DNA of 64,000 nucleotides from Ramlibacter sp. WS9 (GCF_003797765.1 NZ_RKMB01000015.1:62001-126000), one strand, 5' to 3'; positions 1-8,824 are shown, numbered from the stretch's first letter. Notes: generated by a model from the sequence alone, not told the origin. Numbers and translations are program-made.

Positions 1-830
1 TATTGCCACTCGCCGGCCAGCGTGCCCACGTCCAGGTAGCGATGGCTGTCCACCCTGAGCGTGGTGAAGTCAACGCCCAGCCGATAGAGGCTGCGGCCCT
101 CCAGGTACGAGAGGCCGCCCTGCACCGCGGCGACGTCCTGGTCGAAGACATCGTTGCCGGATTTCGAATGGGCGCGAGCCAGGAGCGTGGCGCCCCCGTA
201 CAGCGACAGGCCGGGCCGCAGCGGATAGGTACCTTGCCCGCCCAGCGCAATGCTGCGGAAGGAGTCGCGCTGCCGTTCCGAGGTCTGGCCGGGCGCCACC
301 ACGAAGCCTTCGGGCAGCCCGGCGATCTGGCCGCTGGCTACGCCGCTGTTGATGTTGTTGTCCCATCCGATTCCGACCTCGGCGAAGGCCGTCGCAGTGG
401 GCTTGTAGCGCGATTCGCGGGCCCGGATCGCATCGAGGAAGCGCCTGATGCTGTCCAGTTCAGCACCGGTGGCCGCGGGGGCGAGCGCCTGGAATTCCTC
501 GCGCGCGCGCAAGTCCTCTCCCAGGATGAAATAGCCACGCGCCAGCTGGAACTGCGCCGCGCGGTTGTCCGGGAACCGCAGCAGGTAGCGCTCCAGCGCG
601 AGCACACCTTCACCCGGCGCGCCGGTGTTGAGCGCGGCGATGCCGAAGTAGAAATCGAAGCTCGGGTCGCCCAGCAGCTGCGGCGCGGCGCGGCCGGCCA
701 GGTAGGCTTCGCGGTCCTTGCCTTGCTCGAGCAGTGCTTTCAGATCGTCGGCGGGCGCGGCGGCCGCCCAGGTAGGCAGCAACGCCAGTGCCGTCCAGCA
801 GCATGCGCCCAGCGGAAGTCCCTTCCTCAT
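1..830 (-). CDS. TPR-containing outer-membrane beta-barrel protein (3' end outside window)
   Basis: Reading from the ATG at 830 gives about 276 residues with no stop before the left edge, so the C-terminus is missing. The N-terminus (MRKGLPLGACCWTALALL..TWAAAAP) looks like a Sec signal peptide. Residues about 27-135 are TPR-like helices (FYFGIAALNTGAPGEGVLALERYL, FQLARGYFILGEDLRAREEF are the helix pairs, read in parts). A strand-rich segment follows with WDNNINS, the type of motif that opens the barrel of Slam-like (DUF560) and related TPR outer-membrane proteins. Family assignment is inference from architecture; cargo and partners are unknown. It lies downstream of cobA on the same strand with an 88-base gap. 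Confidence 0.7.
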   Translation of the reverse strand, partial: MRKGLPLGACCWTALALLPTWAAAAPADDLKALLEQGKDREAYLAGRAAPQLLGDPSFDFYFGIAALNTGAPGEGVLALERYLLRFPDNRAAQFQLARGYFILGEDLRAREEFQALAPAATGAELDSIRRFLDAIRARESRYKPTATAFAEVGIGWDNNINSGVASGQIAGLPEGFVVAPGQTSERQRDSFRSIALGGQGTYPLRPGLSLYGGATLLARAHSKSGNDVFDQDVAAVQGGLSYLEGRSLYRLGVDFTTLRVDSHRYLDVGTLAGEWQ

Positions 831-918
831 TGTTCGCCCCTCTTCTCGTTAGAGAAAAAGGTAACACAAGAAGGGCGCGCGCGGTATCGGGGAAAGAGGC
901 AGGCGAGGTGCGCCGGAC

Positions 919-1683
919 TCAGGCAACATGGAACTGCACCGGCGCCGACACCGCGGCGACGCCGCTGATCACGTCGCCGACGACGATGACCGAGGGGCTG
1001 GCCAGCTGTTCGCGGGCGATGGTGGCGTCCAGTTCGCCCAGCGTGGTGACGGCGCTGCGTTCGTCCGGCAGGCTGGCCCGGTGGACCACGGCCACGGGGG
1101 TGGACGCCGGCAGGCCCGTGAGCAGCTCTTGCTGGATGTGGCCGGCGCCGCTCACGCCCATGTAGATCACCAGCGTGAGCTTGGCGTCGCGCGCGGTGGC
1201 CGCCAGGGCACGCCAATCGGTGCCCTGCGAGCCTGGCTGCGCGTGGCCCGTGACGAAGACCACGCCGTGCGCGTGTTCGCGATGCGTCAGCGGAACGCCC
1301 AGGGACGTGACGGCGGCCAGGCCGGAGGTGATGCCGTTGACGACCTGCACTTCGATGCCCGCGGCCTGCAGGTGTTCGACCTCCTCGCCGCCGCGGCCGA
1401 AGATGAATGGATCACCGCCCTTCAGGCGCACGACGTTCTCGCCTTCGCGGGCGGCCATGATCATGAGCTTTTCGATGAAGGCCTGCGGCGTGCTCTTGCA
1501 ACCGCCGCGCTTGCCGACATTGACGATGCGCGCGCCGGGCGAGCCGAAGGCGACGATCTCGGGGCTGACCAGGTCGTCGACCAGCAGCACGGTGGCGGCC
1601 TGGATGGCCTTGACGGCCTTCAGGGTCAGCAGTTCCGGGTCGCCGGGACCTGCGCCTACGAGGGTGACTTTGCCGGTGTTCAT
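919..1683 (-). CDS. cobA: Uroporphyrinogen-III C-methyltransferase (SUMT)
   Basis: 254 aa. It adds two methyl groups from S-adenosylmethionine to uroporphyrinogen III to give precorrin-2, the entry point to siroheme. Visible family motifs are VGAGPGDPELLTLKA at the N-terminus and the SAM-binding loop GGDPFIFGRGGEE in the middle. The length fits a stand-alone SUMT without the CysG dehydrogenase/ferrochelatase half. The start overlaps the ybiB stop by four bases (ATGA), so the two are probably translationally coupled. The functional link is to NirB in this window, which needs siroheme. Confidence 0.95.
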   Translation of the reverse strand: MNTGKVTLVGAGPGDPELLTLKAVKAIQAATVLLVDDLVSPEIVAFGSPGARIVNVGKRGGCKSTPQAFIEKLMIMAAREGENVVRLKGGDPFIFGRGGEEVEHLQAAGIEVQVVNGITSGLAAVTSLGVPLTHREHAHGVVFVTGHAQPGSQGTDWRALAATARDAKLTLVIYMGVSGAGHIQQELLTGLPASTPVAVVHRASLPDERSAVTTLGELDATIAREQLASPSVIVVGDVISGVAAVSAPVQFHVA

Positions 1684-2606
1684 GTCTCTGCGTTCGTTGG
1701 ATTGTTTGCCGAAGCCAGATGCAAGATGTGTTCCACCTGCAATGCCATCGATGCCGGCACTGGCTTGCGGCCGGCCAGCACATCCTGAATGTAAGCAGCT
1801 GTGGTTTCGGCGTCGATTTCGCGCGGCAGGTCCGGGAGGTCGGTGAGGGTACCTTTCTGGCCTTCCTGCAGGGTCACGCGCCTCCCGGCGATGAAGCCGT
1901 CCATTTGCGGCAGGCGGCGCGCGTCGGCCACCACCTCGCCCTCGGTGCCGCGCAGAAGGAGGGCTGTCGAGCCCATGAGTTCGAACACCGCGGCCATCGA
2001 CACCGCGTACTCCGGGTGCGTGTAACTGCTGACAATCACGGCCGGCCCGTCGCAGGGGTTCATGAGCTTGACCAGGCTATGGCTCGAATTGCGCAGTCCC
2101 ACGACGCGGCGCACGTCCAGCAGGCGCTTCAGCCCCGGGGACAGCAGCTCGGTCGGCGCATAGGCAGCCTCGCCCGGGGCGATGGCGCGGATCGCGGGGA
2201 GGGCGTGGATGTCGAGCGCCTGCAGCACATGGGGAACGAACACGCGGCTGGACTCGGTGGCCGTGCCGTGGATCAGCACCGGCAGGCCACGCCGGGCGAT
2301 CAGCAGCGCCAGCAGGGGCGTGAGCACCGGCAGCTTTCGCGCGCCGTTGTAACTGGGCAGCACGACGACGGGCTTGCCGCTGGGCGGCACGCGGTTCAGG
2401 CGGGCGTAGGCGGCGTCGAGAAAGCCGCCCATTTCTTCAGGCGTTTCGCCCTTGATGCGCATCGACAGGCAGAACGCGCCGATTTCGAGATCCGTCACGG
2501 CGCCGTCGAGGATCTGCCCGAACAAGTCGGCCGCCTGCGCACGGCCGATCGAACGCGCGCCCTGCTTGCCGCGGCCGATTTCCTTGATGTACTGGCTGAT
2601 ACCCAT
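1680..2606 (-). CDS. ybiB: YbiB/TrpD2-type glycosyltransferase-fold DNA-binding protein
   Basis: 308 aa with the N-terminal helical domain and phosphoribosyltransferase-like fold of anthranilate phosphoribosyltransferase relatives (MGISQYIKEIGRGKQGARS; later LPSYNGARKLPVLTPLLA and LIHGTATESSRV). YbiB-family proteins keep the TrpD fold but bind nucleic acids rather than make tryptophan, and E. coli ybiB is in the SOS regulon; that is family knowledge. No trp genes lie nearby. It is coupled to cobA by a four-base overlap and faces away from the CphA-like cassette across 252 bases. Confidence 0.88.
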   Translation of the reverse strand: MGISQYIKEIGRGKQGARSIGRAQAADLFGQILDGAVTDLEIGAFCLSMRIKGETPEEMGGFLDAAYARLNRVPPSGKPVVVLPSYNGARKLPVLTPLLALLIARRGLPVLIHGTATESSRVFVPHVLQALDIHALPAIRAIAPGEAAYAPTELLSPGLKRLLDVRRVVGLRNSSHSLVKLMNPCDGPAVIVSSYTHPEYAVSMAAVFELMGSTALLLRGTEGEVVADARRLPQMDGFIAGRRVTLQEGQKGTLTDLPDLPREIDAETTAAYIQDVLAGRKPVPASMALQVEHILHLASANNPTNAET

Positions 2607-2858
2607 GGATGGATTTTCGCTGATGCCTTATGACTTTCGGGTATTTCGCGAATTGAGTGGAAGCGACCCTCCCGCGGAGCCAGTGGTAGCATGCCTTTTT
2701 TTTGCGTGGTGGGGCGCATCGCGCCCGGCGAGATTCAGGCGTCCTTCTTCCTGAGAACCTTCGCGCCGCGCTGGTGAAGCAAGGCGAGGCGCCCACTAAG
2801 TTAACAACAAACTCGGCGGCGTGATGAAGGCCGTGTCGGAATAGGAGCGCCGGTCCTG
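2607..2858. other. Divergent intergenic region, ybiB / CphA-like cassette
   Basis: 252 bases without a convincing gene. I see a T8 run (about 2697-2704), a perfect GGGCGC-ATC-GCGCCC hairpin at 2712-2726 with no T-run after it on either strand, and an AGGAG (2843-2847) 11 bases before the ATG at 2859. No clear -35/-10 or sigma-54 site was found. It must hold the promoters for both flanking units. Confidence 0.5.
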
Positions 2859-4772
2859 ATGTTCGAAGATGTTGACAAGGCGGGGAATGAACGAGGTCCC
2901 GTGCGCCTGCTTCGCGCTTACCCAGTGCCGGGCTACCAGCGCGACGTGCTGCAGCCATCGCTGGTGGTCGAACTCCGGTGTCCGCCTTTGGCGTCCATCA
3001 CCTTGGCCATGCTGCAATCGGTGGACAAATGCTTTGCCCGCGCGGCGCCGGGCTATGGCGCAGCGGGCATCGCGGCGGCGGTGCAGGGTCACCCGGTGAT
3101 CGCCCGGCTGGTGCACCTCACGCTCGAGATCCTGCGCACGGGCGGCATGCCCGCGTTCAGCGACGCCAAGGTCATCCGCTTCGCGAGTGCGGAGTCAGTC
3201 ATGCTGGCGCTGCCCGCCATGAGCCAGGAGCCCAAGGAAACCTGGATGGTGCTGCATTGGGCCGTGCGGACCTTCAACCTGGCCGCGAGCGGTGCCTCCG
3301 TCCAGCCCGCATACGACAACTTGCCCACTGTGCTGCGCACGCTGGAGGCGCAGGCGCCCAAGGGCATCAATTCGCTGCGGTTCCTGCAAGCGGCGCACGA
3401 GGCGGGCATCCCGTGGCGGCAGGTGCTGAACAACGTTTTCCAGTTCGGTTGGGGCAGTCAGGCGCGCTGGCTGGACAGCTCGCTGACCGACGAAACGCCG
3501 AACATCTCCGCGCGCTTCGCGCGCAACAAGCAGGCCACCGCCCTGCTGTTGCGCAATGCCGGATTGCCGGCGCCGGTGCACGAGATCGCGCGCGATGCGG
3601 CCCACGCGCTGAAGCTCGCCGACAAGCTCGGCTACCCGGTGGTGGTCAAGCCCGCAAACCTGGACGGAGGGCACGGCGTCACCGCGGGCATCAACGATGC
3701 CAAGGGCGTGTCCGCGGCCTACGCCAAGGCCAGCAAGCTGTCGCAACAGGTCCTCGTGGAAAAGCACTTCGAAGGCAACGACTACCGCCTCCAGGTTTTC
3801 AAGGGAGAGGTGTTCTGGGTCACCCACCGGGTACCGGCGAGCGTGACCGGCGACGGCCGCAGCACCGTGCGCGAACTGCTGGACGCCACCAATGCGGACC
3901 CTTCGCGTGGGGCGGTCGGCGGGCTCAAGCGCATCGAGTACGACGACGAAGCGGCCTCCATGCTGGCCGACCAGGGCCTGGACCTGGTCGCGGTTCCGCC
4001 GGCAGGCATGTTCGTGCGGTTGCGGGGCGCGGCCAACGTCGCGACCGGCGGCGTGCCGGTGCCCGCGCTGGAACATGCGCATCCGGACAACCTCGCGCTG
4101 GCGGGCCGCGCCGCGCGCCTGCTGCGCCTGGACATCGCGGGCGTCGATCTCTTGATACCGGACATCAAGCGCTCCTGGCTGGAGAGTGGGGCGTTGATTT
4201 GCGAAGTGAACAGCCAGCCCCAGCTCTACCCCCATTTGCCGGCGGAATTGCTCAAGCGCCTGGTGCGCGGGCAGGGCCGCATCCCGGTCGTGGGCGTCCT
4301 GGGCACGGACAGGGGCGGCGCATGGCTCGACGGTCTGCAGACGCGCCTGGCCGGGCACGGGATTTGTGTGGGCCTGGCAACGCCCCGGCGCGTGACCATC
4401 GCCGGCCAGCCCGTGGCAGCGGGCGAGCCCGACGTGTTTCGCGCCGGGATGATGCTGCTGGGCGATACCCAGGTCGAGACGGCGATCTTCGTCGTGTCGG
4501 CGAAGGAGTCCGTGGCGAGCGGCCTGCCGGTCGACCGTTTCGATGTGCTGGTCCTGGAAGGCCCCTGCGCGGACGTCGCGGCCGGCGGCTGGGGCGAGTG
4601 GCGCGCGGTGGCCGTGGAACTGGCGGCTTGTTCCAAGTCGGTGGTCATCAACCAGGACTGCCTCGAATGGGGTGCGCTGGGTGCAAGCCTGGTGAATTCG
4701 CGCGTCACGGCCTGCCCGGCCGCGGCGCTGGAAGATACGATGTACCGGATGTTGACGGAAGTGGAGCCATGA
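2859..4772 (+). CDS. Cyanophycin-synthetase-like ATP-grasp ligase with degenerate, truncated Mur-ligase part
   Basis: 637 aa. Residues 1-160 resemble the CphA N-domain. Residues about 190-465 are a CphA-type ATP-grasp domain: QFGWGSQARWLDSSLTDETP, then KLGYPVVVKP with K264, and LICEVNSQPQL with metal-ligand-like E449 and N451. The last 160 residues align by eye with the start of the CphA Mur-ligase domain (IPVVGVLGT...), but the P-loop GTNGKT is replaced by GTDRGG at 482-487, so the nucleotide-binding lysine is gone. The rest of the domain is missing; CphA is usually about 870 aa. Inference: it makes an amide bond through the ATP-grasp site but cannot run the second (Arg-adding) half reaction, so it is unlikely to make normal cyanophycin. 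Its stop overlaps the next start (ATGA). Confidence 0.8.
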   Translation: MFEDVDKAGNERGPVRLLRAYPVPGYQRDVLQPSLVVELRCPPLASITLAMLQSVDKCFARAAPGYGAAGIAAAVQGHPVIARLVHLTLEILRTGGMPAFSDAKVIRFASAESVMLALPAMSQEPKETWMVLHWAVRTFNLAASGASVQPAYDNLPTVLRTLEAQAPKGINSLRFLQAAHEAGIPWRQVLNNVFQFGWGSQARWLDSSLTDETPNISARFARNKQATALLLRNAGLPAPVHEIARDAAHALKLADKLGYPVVVKPANLDGGHGVTAGINDAKGVSAAYAKASKLSQQVLVEKHFEGNDYRLQVFKGEVFWVTHRVPASVTGDGRSTVRELLDATNADPSRGAVGGLKRIEYDDEAASMLADQGLDLVAVPPAGMFVRLRGAANVATGGVPVPALEHAHPDNLALAGRAARLLRLDIAGVDLLIPDIKRSWLESGALICEVNSQPQLYPHLPAELLKRLVRGQGRIPVVGVLGTDRGGAWLDGLQTRLAGHGICVGLATPRRVTIAGQPVAAGEPDVFRAGMMLLGDTQVETAIFVVSAKESVASGLPVDRFDVLVLEGPCADVAAGGWGEWRAVAVELAACSKSVVINQDCLEWGALGASLVNSRVTACPAAALEDTMYRMLTEVEP

Positions 4773-5233
4773 GCACAGCCTTGCACCGCCGCCTGGGGCC
4801 GGCGGAGATCGAAAAATTTTCCTCGCACTACCTCAACGAGGGGCGCAAGCAGGAGTCTTGGCGCATCGACGCGGTCGAGGTCGAGGACGGCCGCCTGCGC
4901 GCCGCCGTCTCGATGCGCTCCACGTACGTTTCCAGGACCGACGACAAGGGTTTCCACCTCACCATCTTTTCCACGCTCGAGTTCCTGTCGCAACTGATGA
5001 TCGTGTACGCGCACGTGAAGGCAGGGCTGGCCGAAAAGACGCTGGAGGGCTGGATGGTGGAGAGCGAAACGCGCAGCGTGCGCGCGATCCGCAGCCCCGA
5101 CCGGATCGATGTCGACATGGAAGTGCTTTCTATGCGAAAGCGCGGCCACAACCTGTACGGCGTGTGCCGGTACAAGGTGACCGACGAGCAGGGCGGCCTC
5201 TTCGAAGTGAAGCTCAAAGGATTTCTCGCATGA
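4769..5233 (+). CDS. Small hotdog-fold-like protein (possible FcoT-type thioesterase)
   Basis: 154 aa, no signal peptide or membrane segment. Order of features: acidic/charged N-terminus, strand-rich part (AAVSMRSTYVSRTDDKGFH), a hydrophobic helix (STLEFLSQLMIVYAHVKAGL), then four strands ending LFEVKLKGF. This layout resembles the single-hotdog FcoT thioesterases (Rv0098 family, found in isonitrile lipopeptide clusters). That is a weak, by-eye match; a dehydratase or a non-catalytic hotdog remain possible. It overlaps the genes on both sides by four bases, so it is clearly part of the ligase/P450 unit, and a role on an acyl thioester or product release would fit. Confidence 0.5.
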   Translation: MSTALHRRLGPAEIEKFSSHYLNEGRKQESWRIDAVEVEDGRLRAAVSMRSTYVSRTDDKGFHLTIFSTLEFLSQLMIVYAHVKAGLAEKTLEGWMVESETRSVRAIRSPDRIDVDMEVLSMRKRGHNLYGVCRYKVTDEQGGLFEVKLKGFLA

Positions 5234-6411
5234 ACCTGAACGAGACGGCGTTCTTCCAGAACCCGTACCCCTATTACGCGAGCATGCGCAAATCGGACCA
5301 GCCCCTGTGGCTGCCGCACGCCCAGGAGAGCACCAGTGAAGGGATGTGGCTGTTTGCCCGCTACGACGACGCGGTCACCCTGTTCCGGGCCGGGCCTGCG
5401 ATCTCGAAGAACATCAGCACGATCCGCCGGCCCGGAACGGGCACACCTTTCGACCTGCATATGCTGCACCGCGACGCGCCCGACCATCCGCGCCTGCGGC
5501 GCCTGGTCGCCGACCGTTTCTCGGCCCAGAACCTCAAGCGTTTCGAGAGCGAGATTTTCGCCATCGTCGACACGCTGGTCGAACGCATGAAAGCCAAGGG
5601 CGGCGTGGACCTGGTGACCGACTTCGCCGAGCAGGTGCCGCTGCGCATCATCGGGCACCTGATGGGTATCCCGCAGGAGGACATTCCGCAGATCCGCCAA
5701 TGGTCACTCGTGATGGTGGAGGGGTTCGATTCCGTGCTCGCGTCGGCCGACGACATGCAACGGCAGCGCGATACCGGAATGGCGTTCCTCAAGTACTTCA
5801 GCTCCCTCATGGAAGCGAAGCGCCGCCAGCCGGGCGACGACCTGCTCAGCGAGATGAACACAGCCGTGGACGAGGGGAGCATCAGCGCCGAGGAAGCGCT
5901 CGGGATGGCCGGCCTGCTGCTGGTGGCGGGACACGAGACGACCGTCAGCCTGATCGGCAGCGGCCTGTTGCTGTTGCTCAACCACCCCGAGCAACTGGAC
6001 CTGGTGCGAAAGGAGCCCAACCTCCTGGCCGGGGCGCTCGAGGAGACCCTCAGGTTCGAAAGCCCCGCGCAAAGAGCAACGTTCCGCATCGTCGCCGAGC
6101 CCTATGAAATGCGCGGGCTGCGGCTCGAGCCTGGCCAGCAGCTGGGCATCATCATCGGCGCGGCCAATCGCGACGAGTCGCAGTTCGACAATGCAGCGCA
6201 GTTCGACATCCGCCGAACGCCCAACCGGCACCTCGCATTCGGCTTGGGCGGGCACAACTGCCTGGGACAGATGCTGGCCCGGCTGGAGGGCCGGATCGCG
6301 ATCTCGCGGCTGCTCGAACAGTGCCCTGCCTTGCGCCTGGAGGGCGCGGCGTATTGGCGCAAGAACTCGCTGTTCCGCAGCCTCCACACCCTGCCGGCGA
6401 CCGTCGCATAG
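5230..6411 (+). CDS. Cytochrome P450
   Basis: 393 aa, soluble bacterial class. The I-helix oxygen-binding motif AGHETT is at 233-238, the ExxR pair is E272-R275 (EETLRF), and the heme-thiolate loop FGLGGHNCLG has its cysteine at 344. The length and all core motifs are intact, so it should be an active monooxygenase; electrons would come from a ferredoxin encoded elsewhere. The start overlaps the preceding stop (ATGA), which couples it to the CphA-like ligase and hotdog protein and suggests it oxidises their product. The substrate cannot be read from sequence. The gene ends 17 bases before the convergent small unknown gene. Confidence 0.95.
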   Translation: MNLNETAFFQNPYPYYASMRKSDQPLWLPHAQESTSEGMWLFARYDDAVTLFRAGPAISKNISTIRRPGTGTPFDLHMLHRDAPDHPRLRRLVADRFSAQNLKRFESEIFAIVDTLVERMKAKGGVDLVTDFAEQVPLRIIGHLMGIPQEDIPQIRQWSLVMVEGFDSVLASADDMQRQRDTGMAFLKYFSSLMEAKRRQPGDDLLSEMNTAVDEGSISAEEALGMAGLLLVAGHETTVSLIGSGLLLLLNHPEQLDLVRKEPNLLAGALEETLRFESPAQRATFRIVAEPYEMRGLRLEPGQQLGIIIGAANRDESQFDNAAQFDIRRTPNRHLAFGLGGHNCLGQMLARLEGRIAISRLLEQCPALRLEGAAYWRKNSLFRSLHTLPATVA

Positions 6412-6428
6412 CGCCAAGGCCCAACTGC

Positions 6429-6812
6429 TCAGATTGCGCCGGGCCCGACTTGCGGCCGCTCGGTGTTGGGCACCCATTCCCACCACTCGTGCTGGCCCTC
6501 GGGCTTGTTGTCCTGGGTGCGGAACACGTTCCAGGTGACCAGGTAGTCGGGGTTCTCCATGTCCACACCCGAAGGCGGGTGCTTGTAGTGGCCGGGGGGC
6601 GCCTTGAACCAGGCGTCGAGGTTGGGCGGCAGGATGAATTCGGCCTGCGTGACCGTGGGGTCGCTGTGCCGCAGGGCTATGGTGATGCCCAGTTCGCCGT
6701 CCACTTTGGCCACCTGGCCGCAGTACTGCGACTGCTTGAGCAACTCGCCCTGCAGGCCGAAATAGTTGACGCCGACAACACAGGTCTTGCCGGCCAGTTC
6801 TTGCAACTCCAT
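6429..6812 (-). CDS. Conserved-looking small protein at the end of the nitrate operon, function unknown
   Basis: 127 aa, no signal peptide, membrane segment or cofactor motif that I recognise. It starts with a beta-rich part (KTCVVGVNYFGLQGEL..YCGQVAKV read in pieces) and ends in a tryptophan- and proline-rich tail with HEWWEWVPNTERP. It begins nine bases after the DmsBC-like fusion stop on the same strand, so it is the last gene of the nirB operon. Position suggests a nitrate-related accessory role; that is inference only. Confidence 0.7.
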   Translation of the reverse strand: MELQELAGKTCVVGVNYFGLQGELLKQSQYCGQVAKVDGELGITIALRHSDPTVTQAEFILPPNLDAWFKAPPGHYKHPPSGVDMENPDYLVTWNVFRTQDNKPEGQHEWWEWVPNTERPQVGPGAI

Positions 6813-6821
6813 CCGGCGAGC

Positions 6822-8807
6822 TTAGTGCCTGAGCGGCGCAACGCCAACTTGCGGCATGTTCGCCAGGCCGATGTCGCGGGCATGCTCTTCGAAGCCCTTG
6901 TTCTTCCAGAAGAAGGCGCCGGGCATCGTGGTCGGAATGACCAGCACGTAGAACAGGGCGCGGCCGATCAGGCTGGTGGCGACCAGTGTGGCGCCGACGA
7001 CCGCCAGGCCCAGCAGTGTGAAGACGTTGATGGCATCCAGCACCAGCATGCTCGCCAGCAGCGCGCAGGCCAGGCCGAGGTTCAGGCCCAGCATGGCATT
7101 ACGCAGCCTGTAGGTCTTGCCGAAGGTCGTGGTCTGGATGTAGTACGACGCGCCGCCTTCATGCTCGGCTGTGCCCATGGCCTTGGCGTGCGCCGTGTGG
7201 CCGATGCCTTCGACCAGCATGCCCACGCACATCAGGGCCGTGCAGACGGTGGCGATGTTGATGAAGGGCAGGCCGTTGAAGGCCTGGGTGGCGATCATCA
7301 CGATGCCGGCGACCAGCGCGCCCAGGGACAACGCGCTGCCCACGAAAGCCGTGCCGACTTGCCAGTGGTTCCAGAACGGGCGTGCCTTGATGCGGTAGCA
7401 CTTGTACATGTAGTACAGGCCGCCAGCGCTGCCCAAAAGGGCCAGGTAGCCGAACCCGCGGGCCGCGGCCGCCGCAGCGGACAGGCTCACCACATCGGCG
7501 ATGTCGCGCGAGAGGACCGCGGCAAAAACCGACTGGAACAGGCTGTTGCCCGGCAAGCTGAACAGGATGTGCATGCCCAGCGCGCCCATGAAGATCGCGA
7601 TGCCCAGGCCTTCGCGCGACACCGGCGAGTGGCGCAGGTTGTTGAAGCCGCGGTAGAAGCGGTGCGGCTTGCCCAGGTGCATGGTGGACATGAACAGGCC
7701 GAAAGCCACCATCAGGAAGCACAGGATGGCCAGCGGCGCGTACACCGCTGACTGGGCGAACGTGGCAAAGCCCCGCAGCCCGGCCTGGGCGCCGAGGAAA
7801 GTGAGCGCGAAGGCGCCGGCGGAGGCCTGCGCGGCCAGGGTGAACAGCACCAGCGGGTTCTCGCGCGAGGACAGGCGCGCGACGTTCCAGTGCTGGGCCT
7901 TGCCCTGCTTCTGGTCGATGGCGGGCCGGTAACGTCCCTTGTCGTCCTTGTGGTACTTCACCGGCATGGAGTCGGTGCGCTTCATTTCGTCGGGCAGCTG
8001 CTTGATCTGCTGGAAGCGGATGTTGGGCTGGGTGATCTCGGGCGAGGGGAAGCCGGGGATTTCGACGCGTGCCTGCTCGCGGTTTTCGGGGATGTTCTCG
8101 ATGACGCCGAAGTCCAGCGCGTTGCCCACACAGGCGGAGACGCAGGCGGGCTTCAAGCCCACTTCGAGCCGGTCCACGCACATATTGCACTTGGAGACCT
8201 GACCCTTGACCGGGTCGAGCTGCGGCGCGTTGTACGGGCAGACCCAGGTGCAGTAGCCGCAGCCGAAGCAGGTTTCCGGGTCCTGCAGCACCGCGCCGTA
8301 TTCGACGTGCTTGGTGTAGGCGCGGGTAGGGCAGCCTTTCAGGCAGACCGGGTCATCGCAATGGTTGCAGGCCATCGAGATGTTCATGCGCTTGTAGTCG
8401 GGGTAGCTGCCGCCTTCCACATAGCCGACCGAGCGGAAGGCCAGGTGCGCGGGGTTGTCGTTCTTTTCGCTGCAAGCCGCTTCGCAGGCGTGGCAGCCGA
8501 TGCAGTTGTCGGCGGTGAAGAAAAAGCCGTGCTGCTTGTTGCGGTTGGGGTTGGTGCCCACCGCCGGGTTCTCGTTGATGAACATCGAGCGGCCGACCGG
8601 CAGCTTGCCTTCGGTGTGCGCGATCAGGTCGATCTTCTGGCCGTAGCGGTTTGTTTCCTTGATCGTCTGGTCACGCAGCATCGCGTAGTGCTGCTCCTCG
8701 GTGCGGATTTCCCAGATCTTGCGGCCCGGGGGCGTCGCGGGCGCCGTGGAACCCACCGGCAGCAGCATGGCCTCGCCGGTCTTCAGGTTGGTGGTGATGT
8801 TCATCAT
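6822..8807 (-). CDS. Fused DmsB-type ferredoxin / DmsC-type membrane anchor
   Basis: 661 aa. Residues about 85-250 hold four cysteine clusters of the DmsB/NrfC kind: CIGCHACEAAC, CNHCDDPVCLKGC, CFGCGYCTWVC, and CNMC with CVSAC. After residue about 320 come eight hydrophobic segments typical of the DmsC quinol-oxidising anchor. In DMSO reductases these are separate proteins and the soluble part faces the periplasm. Here there is no Tat or Sec signal, so the Fe-S part should face the cytoplasm. It sits in an operon with NasA, so the likely job is to pass electrons from quinol to nitrate reductase. Start 8807 or 8804 (two ATGs in a row). Confidence 0.88.
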   Translation of the reverse strand: MMNITTNLKTGEAMLLPVGSTAPATPPGRKIWEIRTEEQHYAMLRDQTIKETNRYGQKIDLIAHTEGKLPVGRSMFINENPAVGTNPNRNKQHGFFFTADNCIGCHACEAACSEKNDNPAHLAFRSVGYVEGGSYPDYKRMNISMACNHCDDPVCLKGCPTRAYTKHVEYGAVLQDPETCFGCGYCTWVCPYNAPQLDPVKGQVSKCNMCVDRLEVGLKPACVSACVGNALDFGVIENIPENREQARVEIPGFPSPEITQPNIRFQQIKQLPDEMKRTDSMPVKYHKDDKGRYRPAIDQKQGKAQHWNVARLSSRENPLVLFTLAAQASAGAFALTFLGAQAGLRGFATFAQSAVYAPLAILCFLMVAFGLFMSTMHLGKPHRFYRGFNNLRHSPVSREGLGIAIFMGALGMHILFSLPGNSLFQSVFAAVLSRDIADVVSLSAAAAAARGFGYLALLGSAGGLYYMYKCYRIKARPFWNHWQVGTAFVGSALSLGALVAGIVMIATQAFNGLPFINIATVCTALMCVGMLVEGIGHTAHAKAMGTAEHEGGASYYIQTTTFGKTYRLRNAMLGLNLGLACALLASMLVLDAINVFTLLGLAVVGATLVATSLIGRALFYVLVIPTTMPGAFFWKNKGFEEHARDIGLANMPQVGVAPLRH

Positions 8808-8824
8808 GGCGGTATGTCTCGGTT

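Noticed and set aside
2712..2726. Perfect GGGCGC-ATC-GCGCCC hairpin in the ybiB/CphA-like gap
   Set aside because: T-run is on the wrong side for a terminator in either direction, so no function assigned.
2978..5233. Long frame of 751 codons overlapping the CphA-like gene and running into the hotdog gene
   Set aside because: Only its last 154 residues (from 4769) look like protein; the earlier part is an Arg/Gly/Ala-rich shadow of the ligase frame.
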